Shown here: piece by piece, positions 31,724 to 39,823 of the stretch
Layout of the letters: the number at the start of each line of letters is the position of its first letter
Numbering within the stretch: the first letter of the stretch is position 1
From: Streptomyces sp. CB02009
GTDB lineage: Bacteria; Actinomycetota; Actinomycetes; Streptomycetales; Streptomycetaceae
Direction of reading: 5' to 3'
NCBI RefSeq assembly: GCF_001905825.1
Contig: NZ_LIVV01000010.1
Coordinates: 62,001 to 126,000 of the forward strand
DNA: 64,000 nt
Made by a program: the position numbers and the translations under genes
The notes under the pieces: model-generated
Told to the model about the DNA's origin: nothing
Seen by the model: the letters and a program-made list of their open reading frames with translations, nothing else
Databases searched by the model: none

Positions 31724-31729
31724 TATGAT
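31724..31729 (+). promoter_or_regulatory. -10 element of the structured leader
   Basis: TATGAT, close to the TAnnnT consensus. It predicts transcription from about 31736, some 175 bases before the DUF3040 start. Confidence 0.5.
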
Positions 31730-31735
31730 CGGGGG

Positions 31736-31830
31736 ACAGCATCCGGCATGACGGAGGAGGGCCTGGGGAATCAACGCCTCAGCAACCGATCCGCATGGCG
31801 GCCCGGACTGGCTATTCGGCATTGAGGGCG
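31736..31830 (+). ncRNA. candidate structured leader or small RNA, S-box (SAM-I)-like
   Basis: The region contains GGAGGGCCTGG, then ACGCCTCAGCAACCGATC, then the hairpin CCGCATGGCGG, then GGCTATTCGGC. The order echoes SAM-I riboswitch blocks (GGAGGGACTGG, CCnGGCAACC, a P3 hairpin, GTGCTAATTCC). A closing helix TCCGG/CCGGA (31742-31746 with 31803-31807) is possible. The match is imperfect: GGTGC is not conserved. A second promoter lies just downstream. It could be a variant SAM riboswitch for DUF3040, a decayed one, or an independent RNA. Confidence 0.4.
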
Positions 31831-31832
31831 GG

Positions 31833-31861
31833 TTTCACGGGGGCGATTCCCTGCCTATCCT
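31833..31861 (+). promoter_or_regulatory. promoter proximal to the DUF3040 gene
   Basis: TTTCAC, a 17-base spacer, then TATCCT, ending 50 bases before GTG 31912. If active, it bypasses the structured leader at 31736-31830. Confidence 0.5.
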
Positions 31862-31911
31862 GAAAGGGCCGCAAACCGGTCGCCCCCGCGACCGACGACT
31901 AGGAGGACTCC

Positions 31912-32322
31912 GTGCCGCTCTCGGAGCACGAGCAGCGAATGCTCGAGCAGATGGAGCGAGCGCTGTACGCCGAAGATCCCAAGTTCGCGACAGCGCTCGA
32001 GGGAAGCGGACTGCGTACGTACACCCGGCGACGGGTCTACCAGGCAGTCGCCGGCTTCCTGGTGGGTATCGCGCTCCTCATGGCCGGAATGGTCGCACAG
32101 CAGATCTGGATCAGCGTGGTGGGATTCCTCGTCATGCTGGGCTGCGCGGTCCTGGCGGTCACCGGATGGCGCAAGGCGCCGAAGCCGGGTGAGCAGCAGC
32201 AGGCCACCAGGGGTGGGACGACGGCCGGAGGCCGTCAGACCCGGCAGCGACGCTCCATGATGAACCGGATGGAAGAGCGGTGGCAGCGCCGCCGCGACGA
32301 GCAGCAGGGTGGCGGCCACTGA
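31912..32322 (+). CDS. DUF3040 membrane protein
   Basis: A 136-residue protein with the DUF3040 N-terminus (LSEHEQRMLEQMERALYAED), two hydrophobic helices at about 44-62 and 66-84, and a basic, Gln/Arg-rich tail (MNRMEERWQRRRDEQQ). GTG 31912 has AGGAGGA seven bases upstream. Small proteins of this kind occur throughout actinobacteria, some near cell-wall genes; the role is unknown. It precedes the dcw region by 6 kb. Two promoters and a structured leader appear to control it. Confidence 0.85.
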   Translation: MPLSEHEQRMLEQMERALYAEDPKFATALEGSGLRTYTRRRVYQAVAGFLVGIALLMAGMVAQQIWISVVGFLVMLGCAVLAVTGWRKAPKPGEQQQATRGGTTAGGRQTRQRRSMMNRMEERWQRRRDEQQGGGH

Positions 32323-32360
32323 CGGCCCCCTGAGCGGAGGCCCCGCGCAACGCATCCGAC

Positions 32361-32398
32361 GAGCCCCGTGACCCGCGCAACCGCGCCCCACGGGGCTC
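32361..32398 (+). terminator. terminator after the DUF3040 gene
   Basis: GAGCCCCGTG/CACGGGGCTC, a perfect 10-bp stem with an 18-base loop, extended outward by GAC/GTC with one interruption. Confidence 0.75.
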
Positions 32399-32467
32399 CG
32401 TCGTACCCGCCCCCACGCGTGACCGCCGTCGCCCTACGGACACCGCCTCCACCGAGCCGCCCCCGCC

Positions 32468-32771
32468 CCGTTGCGGGCACCTGTTCCGCCGGGGCGGTGC
32501 CCACCCTGCCCACCCCCGTTGCGGGCGTCTGTTCCGCCGGGGCGGTGCCCACCCCGCCCGCCCCCGTTGTGGGCATCTGTTCCGCTGGGGCGGAACGGGT
32601 GGGCACAACGGAACGGCGCCCCTTGCCGGGCCTAGGCTCCCCGCGCCCTGACCCGCACCCATGCGTGCCGTACGAGTGGGTGCGGGTCCAGGCACAAGAG
32701 GCGGGGGCGCCGCCGAGGGCGCCGTCCCGTGTGCCCACCCGTCCCGCCCTGCGGGACGATTGCCCACACGG
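32468..32771. repeat. intergenic composite repeat, copy B with 48-bp tandem units
   Basis: The 693-bp gap 32323-33015 holds three units at exact 48-bp spacing (32468, 32516, 32564; each starts CCGTTGYGGGC and contains CTGTTCCGCYGGGGCGG). The third runs into a 208-bp element (32564-32771) that matches 16501-16707. Both ends are related hairpin modules in opposite orientation. No ORF is supported. Bases 32772-32963 are GC-rich with nothing recognisable. Confidence 0.85.
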
Positions 32772-32963
32772 GCGGGGGCGGCGGGCGCAGCCGACGCGGG
32801 GGGTTGGCGGGGTGCGCGGGCACACGGGCGAGGGCGAGGGCGAGGGCGTGGGCGCGTGGCGACAAGGCGGTGGGCGGCGGGGGCGCGCCCACCGGGGGCG
32901 GGGCGCGCCGACGCGCGGCGATACGGCGGGGGTGTGGCCCCGGTCGGTGGACACGGGTATGGC

Positions 32964-32999
32964 GAGGGCCCCGCTCGGGTTGTTGGGAGCGGGGCCCTC
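32964..32999 (-). terminator. terminator after the TgpA-like gene
   Basis: GAGGGCCCCGCTC/GAGCGGGGCCCTC, a perfect 13-bp stem with a 10-base loop, 16 bases past the transglutaminase stop on the minus strand. Confidence 0.85.
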
Positions 33000-33015
33000 G
33001 TTGCGTGGGGCGGGG

Positions 33016-35403
33016 TCAGTTGCGGTGGAGGCGGGGGGTTGCTCGGGTCAGGAGGGCGGTGCGGCGGGCCGACCAGGACGTCGCCGTCTCCGACCACCGC
33101 GCCGCCGCGGACCACCGCAGCCGCGCCGCCGACCGCGGCGCCAGCAGCGCGCGCAGGCGTGTTCCGCGGTCCGCCGAGGCGTGGAAGCCCGCCCGGATCC
33201 GGGCCGCGTCCGCCGCCAGACCCGACGCCGGCCGCGGGTTCGGCGCGTACAGCGTCTCCTCCACCGCCCGGGCCACCCGGTGCACCGCGTCGGCCGCCTC
33301 GTCGCCGAGTTCGCCCAGGCGGACGATCCGGGCCGCCGTGCGCCTCGGGGTCCGCGACTCGTCCGGTTCGACCCCGTGGTCCCAGGCCGTGTCGAGGATC
33401 TCCTGCCAGACCGCGAGCGTCGCTCCGGCCCCGCCCAGCCGTCGGGCCCGCACCCGGGTCCGCCACAGGAGGGGCAGCAGGGGGACGGCGAGGACCGCCA
33501 GGACTCCGACGACGATCAGGAGCACCGTCAGAGGGTTCGGGCCCGCACCGGACGAGTCCGCGCCGGCCACCGCCTCCTCCGGACCGCAGTCGCCGAGCCG
33601 GCGTTCCTGCGGCGTGCAGCTCGCCGAGGCGCTGGGCGCGGCGGAGGGCTGCGCCGAGGCGCTCTGCGACGGCTGGGCGGGCCCGGTGGCCGTACCCGAG
33701 GGCGTGCTGTCCTGGGTGTACGAGGGGGTGGAGCCCCGCGAGGGGGTCGGCTCGAACCGCGTCCAGCCCGCACCCTCGAAGTACAGCTCGGGCCAGGCGT
33801 GCGCGTCCCGGATGCCGACCGAGACCGAGCCGTCGGTCTGCGTGGTGCCCGGCATGAAGCCCACGGCCACGCGGGCCGGGATGCCCAGGGAGCGGGCCAT
33901 CGCCGCCATCGAGAAGGAGAAGTGGACGCAGAAGCCCTCCTTGTCCTTCAGGAAGCGGGAGATCGCCTGCACACCGGTGCCGGACTCGACGTCCACGTCG
34001 TAGCGGAAGCCGCCGTCGCGGGCGAACCACTCCTGGAGCTTCACCGCCTGCTCGTAGTCGGTGCTCGCACCCTTGGTGACCTGGAGCGCGGTCGCCTTCA
34101 CGTCGCCCGGCAGCGAGGCCGGGATCTTGGTGTACTCGCGGAGGATCTTCTCCGGGGCGTCGCCGGCCGCGGCCAGCTGCTCGGACGTCGGCTGGACCTC
34201 CAGGCTGGAGACGGTGTAGCGGGCGCCCTTGGTGGTCTGCTTGTCGTCGCCGACGAGCATCCGGCCGGCCGGCTCGTACCGCCAGCGGCCGTCGATGTCG
34301 ACGCGGCCGGCCGGGTACGGCATCGGCAGCCACTTCTGCTCGTATCCCTCGGAGGCGACGAAGTTGCTGGTCACCTCGGTGATCCGGACGCTCTGGGAGA
34401 GCCCGTCCGGCCAGGGGAGCTGCTTGGGCACGGCCTCGATCGGGCGGGCCGAGGACTTCCACGAGGTCCCGTCGAACTGGTCGAGCGCGACGAGCCGCAG
34501 GTAGAGGCCGGAGGTGTCGCGGGCGTTGGTCCGGTAGCGCAGCACCTCCCGGTCCTCCGGCTGGCGGAGGTTGTCCTGGAGGGAGACCAGCGGGTTCACG
34601 GCCGAGATGGTGCCGCCCCGGCCCTCTCCGCCGGTTCCCTCGCCGTCGCCGTTGCCGATGAGGCCGCCGGTGAAGCCGGGCAGTGCGAACGGGACGACCA
34701 TGGCGACGCCCATGGCCACCGCACCGATGCGGCGACCGGTGCGGGCCGGGGCGAAGGTGGTGCCGCCGCCGCCCGCGACGGACGAGCCCGGCCGGGCGGA
34801 GCGCTGGGCGCCGCCGAAGACCCGGCCCCACTGGGAGAGCCGGTCGCGGCCCTCGGCGAGGAGGAGCAGCAGGTAGCCGGAGGCGGCGAGGAGGAACCAG
34901 AGCCAGCCGGCGCCGCCGCCGGAGAGACCGGCCGCCACCGAGTACAGGGCGAGCAGCGGAAGTCCGGCCGGGGCCGCCTTGCGGAAGGTGACGGCGAGGG
35001 TGTCCACCAGGAGGCCGATGGCGACCACGCCGCCGACCAGCATGAGCCGGATGCCCTCGGTGTCCGGGGCGGGGATCGCGTACCGGCCGACGTCCTCGGC
35101 GCCCGCCGCGAACAGGTCGGCGGCGCGCGTGAAGACCTGCGGGCCGGGCAGGAACCAGAGGATCGCCTGCTCGCGGGCGAAGATCACGGTCAGCGCGAGG
35201 AGCGCGACGGCGAACTGCGCGAGCAGGGTCACGGGCCGGGCCAGCGGTGCCCGCCGGGCCAGCGTGCCGACTCCGCTCACCAGGGCTAGGACGAAGGCGG
35301 CCGTGAAGATCCAGGTCGCCGGCTTCACCAGGGGAAGCAGTGCTCCGGACGCCATCAGGGTGGCGCCCCAGGCGGCCAGGGTCAGCCGTGCGCGCCCGCT
35401 CAT
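33016..35403 (-). CDS. TgpA-like transglutaminase membrane protein (DUF3488/DUF4129)
   Basis: A 795-residue membrane protein. Several N-terminal helices (about 1-230) precede an external transglutaminase core with catalytic Cys492 in DKEGFCVHFSFSMA and His535 in RDAHAWPE. A Ser/Pro/Gln-rich stretch, one more helix (LTVLLIVVGVLAVLAVPLLP) and an intracellular DUF4129-like end follow. ATG 35403 is preferred because GGAGG lies six bases upstream. It overlaps the DUF58 stop (ATGA). This is last gene in a MoxR-DUF58-TgpA unit, a set seen widely in bacteria and thought to act in envelope protein maturation; the exact substrate is unknown. Confidence 0.88.
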   Translation of the reverse strand: MSGRARLTLAAWGATLMASGALLPLVKPATWIFTAAFVLALVSGVGTLARRAPLARPVTLLAQFAVALLALTVIFAREQAILWFLPGPQVFTRAADLFAAGAEDVGRYAIPAPDTEGIRLMLVGGVVAIGLLVDTLAVTFRKAAPAGLPLLALYSVAAGLSGGGAGWLWFLLAASGYLLLLLAEGRDRLSQWGRVFGGAQRSARPGSSVAGGGGTTFAPARTGRRIGAVAMGVAMVVPFALPGFTGGLIGNGDGEGTGGEGRGGTISAVNPLVSLQDNLRQPEDREVLRYRTNARDTSGLYLRLVALDQFDGTSWKSSARPIEAVPKQLPWPDGLSQSVRITEVTSNFVASEGYEQKWLPMPYPAGRVDIDGRWRYEPAGRMLVGDDKQTTKGARYTVSSLEVQPTSEQLAAAGDAPEKILREYTKIPASLPGDVKATALQVTKGASTDYEQAVKLQEWFARDGGFRYDVDVESGTGVQAISRFLKDKEGFCVHFSFSMAAMARSLGIPARVAVGFMPGTTQTDGSVSVGIRDAHAWPELYFEGAGWTRFEPTPSRGSTPSYTQDSTPSGTATGPAQPSQSASAQPSAAPSASASCTPQERRLGDCGPEEAVAGADSSGAGPNPLTVLLIVVGVLAVLAVPLLPLLWRTRVRARRLGGAGATLAVWQEILDTAWDHGVEPDESRTPRRTAARIVRLGELGDEAADAVHRVARAVEETLYAPNPRPASGLAADAARIRAGFHASADRGTRLRALLAPRSAARLRWSAAARWSETATSWSARRTALLTRATPRLHRN

Positions 35404-36751
35404 GACCATCCTCCGTAGGTGTCGGCGGCGGACTCCGCGCGGATTCCGGCCGCCTGCTGCCACAGGTCGGCGAGCTTGGCGGCGGGCGGTACGGCCAGCG
35501 CCGTCCAGCCCGCCTCGCGCAGCTGCCGTACCCGGTCCTCGACGGCCCCGGACACCGCGCCGCCGGTCAGCCAGGTCCCGGAGTCCAGGACGAAGGCGAC
35601 GGCCGCGCCGGTGCGGTTCCGCATCCGGGCGGCGAGGGCCGCCTGCTCCTCGTCGAGATCGCCGACGAAGGCGATGAGCAGTCCCTCGCCGCCGCCGCGC
35701 AGCAGGTCGGAGGCGCGGGACAGGCTGCCGCCCTCGGAGTGGTCGACGACCGCGAGGGTGTCCATCATCAGCCCGGCCGTCTCGGCCGAGTCCTGGGCCG
35801 AGCCGGCGAAGCCCTCGGAGCCCTCGCCGGGCACCGAGGTGCCGGTGTCGGTGACGAGCCGGACCGCGTAGCCGCGCTCCAGCATGTGCACCAGGGCGGA
35901 CGCGGCACCGGAGACCGCCCATTCGAACGCCGAGTCGGGGCCGGAGCCCTGGTAGGCGATCCGGCGGGTGTCGAGGAGGACGGTGCAGCGGGCCCGCTGC
36001 GGCTGCTCCTCGCGGCGGACCATCAGCTCGCCGTAGCGCGCGGTGGAGCGCCAGTGCACCCGGCGCAGGTCGTCGCCGTGGCGGTAGGCGCGCGGAATGA
36101 TGTCGTCGTCGCCCGCGAGGGCGAGCGAGCGCTGGTGTCCGTCGCCGTGGCCCGAGGCCTCGCCGACGAGCTTGACCGGCGGCAGCGCCTCGGTCCGCGG
36201 GACGACGGTGAGGGTGTCGTACGCGTGGAAGGAGCGGGTCAGCTCGCACATCCCGAAGGGGTCGTTGAGCCGCAGCTGGAGGGGGCCCAGCGGGAAGCGG
36301 CCGCGCAGGTCGGAGCGGACCCGGTAGGACACCTCGCGCCGGCCGCCCGCCTCGACCCGGTCGAGGACGAAGCGGGGGCGGGGGCCCAGCATGTACGGCA
36401 CGTGGTCCTGGAGCATCAGAAGCCCGGTGGGGAGCTTGGAGATGTTCTCCATCCGCAGCTGGACCCGGGCCTCGGAGCCTGCCTCCACCCGCTGGGGGGT
36501 GAGCCGGCGGGAGGCGGCGACCCGGTAGCGGGTGCGGTGCAGCACGAGGACGCAGATCAGCGGCAGCGTGGCGAGCAGCAGCCCGACGCGCAGCAGGTCG
36601 GCCTGGCCGAGGACGTACGCGCAGGCGGCGGCGGCCACTCCGGCGGCGAGGAAGGACCGGCCGCGGGTGGTGAGACCGCCGAGGGCGGCCCGCAGACCGC
36701 CCCGGTCGTCCTCGTCGCCCCGCTGTCCGTCCGGCACGGCAGCGGTGGTCA

Positions 36752-36755
<4 letters not shown>
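35400..36755 (-). CDS. DUF58 domain-containing protein
   Basis: A membrane-associated protein of about 451 residues with two N-terminal helices (about 34-72) and the DUF58 motif DIIPRAYRHGDDLRRVHW (about 230-247). A vWA-like C-terminal half contains CTVLLDTRR. DUF58 proteins are usual partners of MoxR ATPases, coded next to them. GTG 36755 overlaps the moxR stop as GTGA; ATG 36752 is an alternative. The stop overlaps the next start (ATGA), so all three genes are translationally linked. Confidence 0.88.
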
Positions 36756-37768
<1,013 letters not shown>

Positions 37769-38278
37769 CCGGCCCTCCTCGGCCTTCCGGAACACGGACA
37801 CCTGCCCCCGTGGAATCGCCGGAGGGTGTCGTACCCCAGCATTCTTGTTCGCATGGCCGGGTCGTGTCACTTGCGCACGGACAAGTGCGAGGGAAATGCC
37901 GGGCTTTGGGTGTTTACGCCGGGTCGGTCTCGGCCCCGGCCCCGGGATCGGTCTCCCGCCGGGGTGCTCCGGCTCGCGGCGCAGCCCCCCGGTGGGCGAC
38001 TCCAGGCCACGTCCGGGCCTCGTGGTGAGGTGGCCCACAGGCCGGGGCGGCGGCGCCCCGAACGGGTGAGCCGTCCGGAATGTCCGGCCGGCTCTCCGGT
38101 GCCGTGCGACGCGCCAGCCGGTTGATTGACCGGCGGGTCCCGTGGACTAAAGTGACGCGAAGTTCACGGAGACAACGAGCGACTTCCGCGGTTTCTCCCC
38201 CCGTGTGTGCGGCGGTACCTACGGCTCGGCCTTCTTACCCGCTCGCCCGTACCTCCGCGCCGGATCTGAGAGGGCGCA
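37769..38278. other. divergent moxR-rsmH intergenic region, no mraZ
   Basis: 510 bp with no convincing coding potential. It holds an inverted repeat CACTTG-N8-CAAGTG (37868-37887) of unknown role, and the rsmH promoter: TTGACC (38126-38131), a 16-base spacer and TAAAGT (38148-38153). Many bacteria have mraZ just before rsmH; none is seen here. Confidence 0.6.
38126..38153 (+). promoter_or_regulatory. promoter of the dcw cluster (rsmH)
   Basis: TTGACC-16 bases-TAAAGT, the best sigma-70/HrdB-like match in this gap. The predicted 5' UTR to TTG 38279 is about 120 bases, which leaves room for leader regulation. Confidence 0.55.
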
Positions 38279-39235
38279 TTGAGCAACGACCGACACGTCC
38301 CGGTCATGCTCCAGCGGTGCCTGGACATGTTGGCCCCCGCCCTGCGGCGCCCCGGAGCGGTCGTCGTCGACTGCACCCTGGGCCTCGGCGGCCACAGCGA
38401 GGCACTCCTGCAGCAGTTCCCCGAGGTGCGTCTCGTCGCCCTCGACCGGGACAAGGAGGCCCTGCGGCTCTCCGGCGAGCGGCTCGCCCCGTACGGGGAC
38501 CGCGCCACCCTCGTCCACGCCGTGTACGACGAGCTGCCCGAGGTCCTCGACAGGCTCGGCCTCCCCGCCGTCGACGGCGTCCTCTTCGACCTGGGCGTCT
38601 CCTCCATGCAGCTGGACGAGGCCGACCGCGGCTTCGCCTACGCGCAGGACGCCCCGCTCGACATGCGCATGGACCAGACGACCGGCATCAGCGCGGCCGA
38701 GGTCCTCAACACCTACGCCCCCGGCGAGCTGGTCCGCATCCTCCGCGCGTACGGCGAGGAGAAGCAGGCCAAGCGGATCGTCTCGGCGATCGTCCGCGAG
38801 CGCGACAAGGAGCCGTTCAGCAACAGCGCCCGGCTCGTCGAGCTGATCCGCGACTCCCTGCCGCAGGCCGCCAAGCGCACCGGCGGCAACCCGGCCAAGC
38901 GCACCTTCCAGGCCCTGCGCATCGAGGTCAACCGCGAGCTCGACAGCGTCGAGAAGGCCATTCCGGCGGCCGTGAAGGCCATCGGCGTCGGCGGCCGGGT
39001 CGTCGTCCTCTCGTACCAGTCCCTCGAGGACCGGATCGTCAAGGGAGTCTTCGCGGCCGGCGCGGCCACCACCGCCCCGCCCGGCCTGCCGGTCGTCCCC
39101 GAGAAGTACCAGCCGCGTCTGAAGCTGCTCACCCGCGGCGCCGAGCTGCCCACCGAGGAGGAGGTCGCCGAGAACCGGCGCGCCGCCCCGGCCCGGCTCA
39201 GGGGCGCCGAGCGGATCCGGGAAGACGTCCTGTGA
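38279..39235 (+). CDS. rsmH: 16S rRNA m4C1402 methyltransferase
   Basis: Methylates N4 of C1402 in the ribosomal P site; also called MraW, 318 residues. Motifs are the start SNDRHVPVMLQRCLDML, the SAM-binding DCTLGLGGHSEALL, VLFDLGVSSMQLD and the C-terminal SYQSLEDRIVK and RGAE blocks. The start is TTG 38279 with AGAGGG six bases upstream; a TTG start is unusual but fits the conserved N-terminus. It is the first gene of the dcw series and overlaps ftsL (GTGA). Confidence 0.95.
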   Translation: MSNDRHVPVMLQRCLDMLAPALRRPGAVVVDCTLGLGGHSEALLQQFPEVRLVALDRDKEALRLSGERLAPYGDRATLVHAVYDELPEVLDRLGLPAVDGVLFDLGVSSMQLDEADRGFAYAQDAPLDMRMDQTTGISAAEVLNTYAPGELVRILRAYGEEKQAKRIVSAIVRERDKEPFSNSARLVELIRDSLPQAAKRTGGNPAKRTFQALRIEVNRELDSVEKAIPAAVKAIGVGGRVVVLSYQSLEDRIVKGVFAAGAATTAPPGLPVVPEKYQPRLKLLTRGAELPTEEEVAENRRAAPARLRGAERIREDVL

Positions 39236-39816
39236 GCACGGCGAAGGGGCCGCTCAAAGGGCGGGCCGCGCGGCTCGGACGGCTCATGCCGTCGGGGCCC
39301 AGCTCGGCCGCCCGCACCCCCTTCGTCCTGCTGGTCGTCGTGCTGCTCGGCGGCGGTCTGATCAGCCTGCTCCTGCTGAACTCGGCCCTCAACCAGGGCT
39401 CCTTCCAGCTCAACGAGCTCAAGGACAGGACCACCGAGCTCACCGACGAGGAGCAGGCGCTCCAGCGGGACGTCGACGACTACGCGGCCCCCGACGCCCT
39501 GGAGCGGCGGGCCCGCGAGCTCGGCATGGTCCCCGGCGGCAGCCCGGCGTTCCTCGGCCCGGACGGCAAGGTGCTCGGCGAGCCCTCCGAGGCCGCCGCC
39601 CCCAAGCCCACCCCGACGCCGAGCCCGAAGCCGGCGCCGGGCGGGAACCCCGCGCCGTTCGGCGCCACCGGCTCCCCGGTGCCGGGGACGGCCGCCGGCG
39701 CGGACGCCGCCGCCACCGGTCCCGCGCCGACTGCCCCCACCGCCACCGGTCCCGCGCCGACGGCCCCCACCCGCGCACCCGCACCGCCACCCACCCCGAC
39801 GAACTCCGGCAGGTGA
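39232..39816 (+). CDS. ftsL: FtsL-like division protein
   Basis: A 194-residue bitopic membrane protein. A short basic cytoplasmic end precedes a transmembrane helix (PFVLLVVVLLGGGLISLLLL, about 30-49) and a coiled-coil external segment (LKDRTTELTDEEQALQRDVD). A Pro/Thr/Ala-rich tail with an internal repeat (ATGPAPTAPT twice) follows, longer than in short E. coli FtsL. The sequence is weakly conserved across bacteria; assignment relies on topology and position between rsmH and ftsI. GTG 39232 overlaps the rsmH stop. It should act with FtsQ/FtsB-type partners at the septum. Confidence 0.88.
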   Translation: MSTAKGPLKGRAARLGRLMPSGPSSAARTPFVLLVVVLLGGGLISLLLLNSALNQGSFQLNELKDRTTELTDEEQALQRDVDDYAAPDALERRARELGMVPGGSPAFLGPDGKVLGEPSEAAAPKPTPTPSPKPAPGGNPAPFGATGSPVPGTAAGADAAATGPAPTAPTATGPAPTAPTRAPAPPPTPTNSGR

Positions 39817-39823
39817 CCCGCAA

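Noticed and set aside
32468..32771. Insertion sequence or prophage end
   Set aside because: No transposase or integrase, no tRNA target, no direct-repeat flanks recognised. Described as an intergenic repeat instead.
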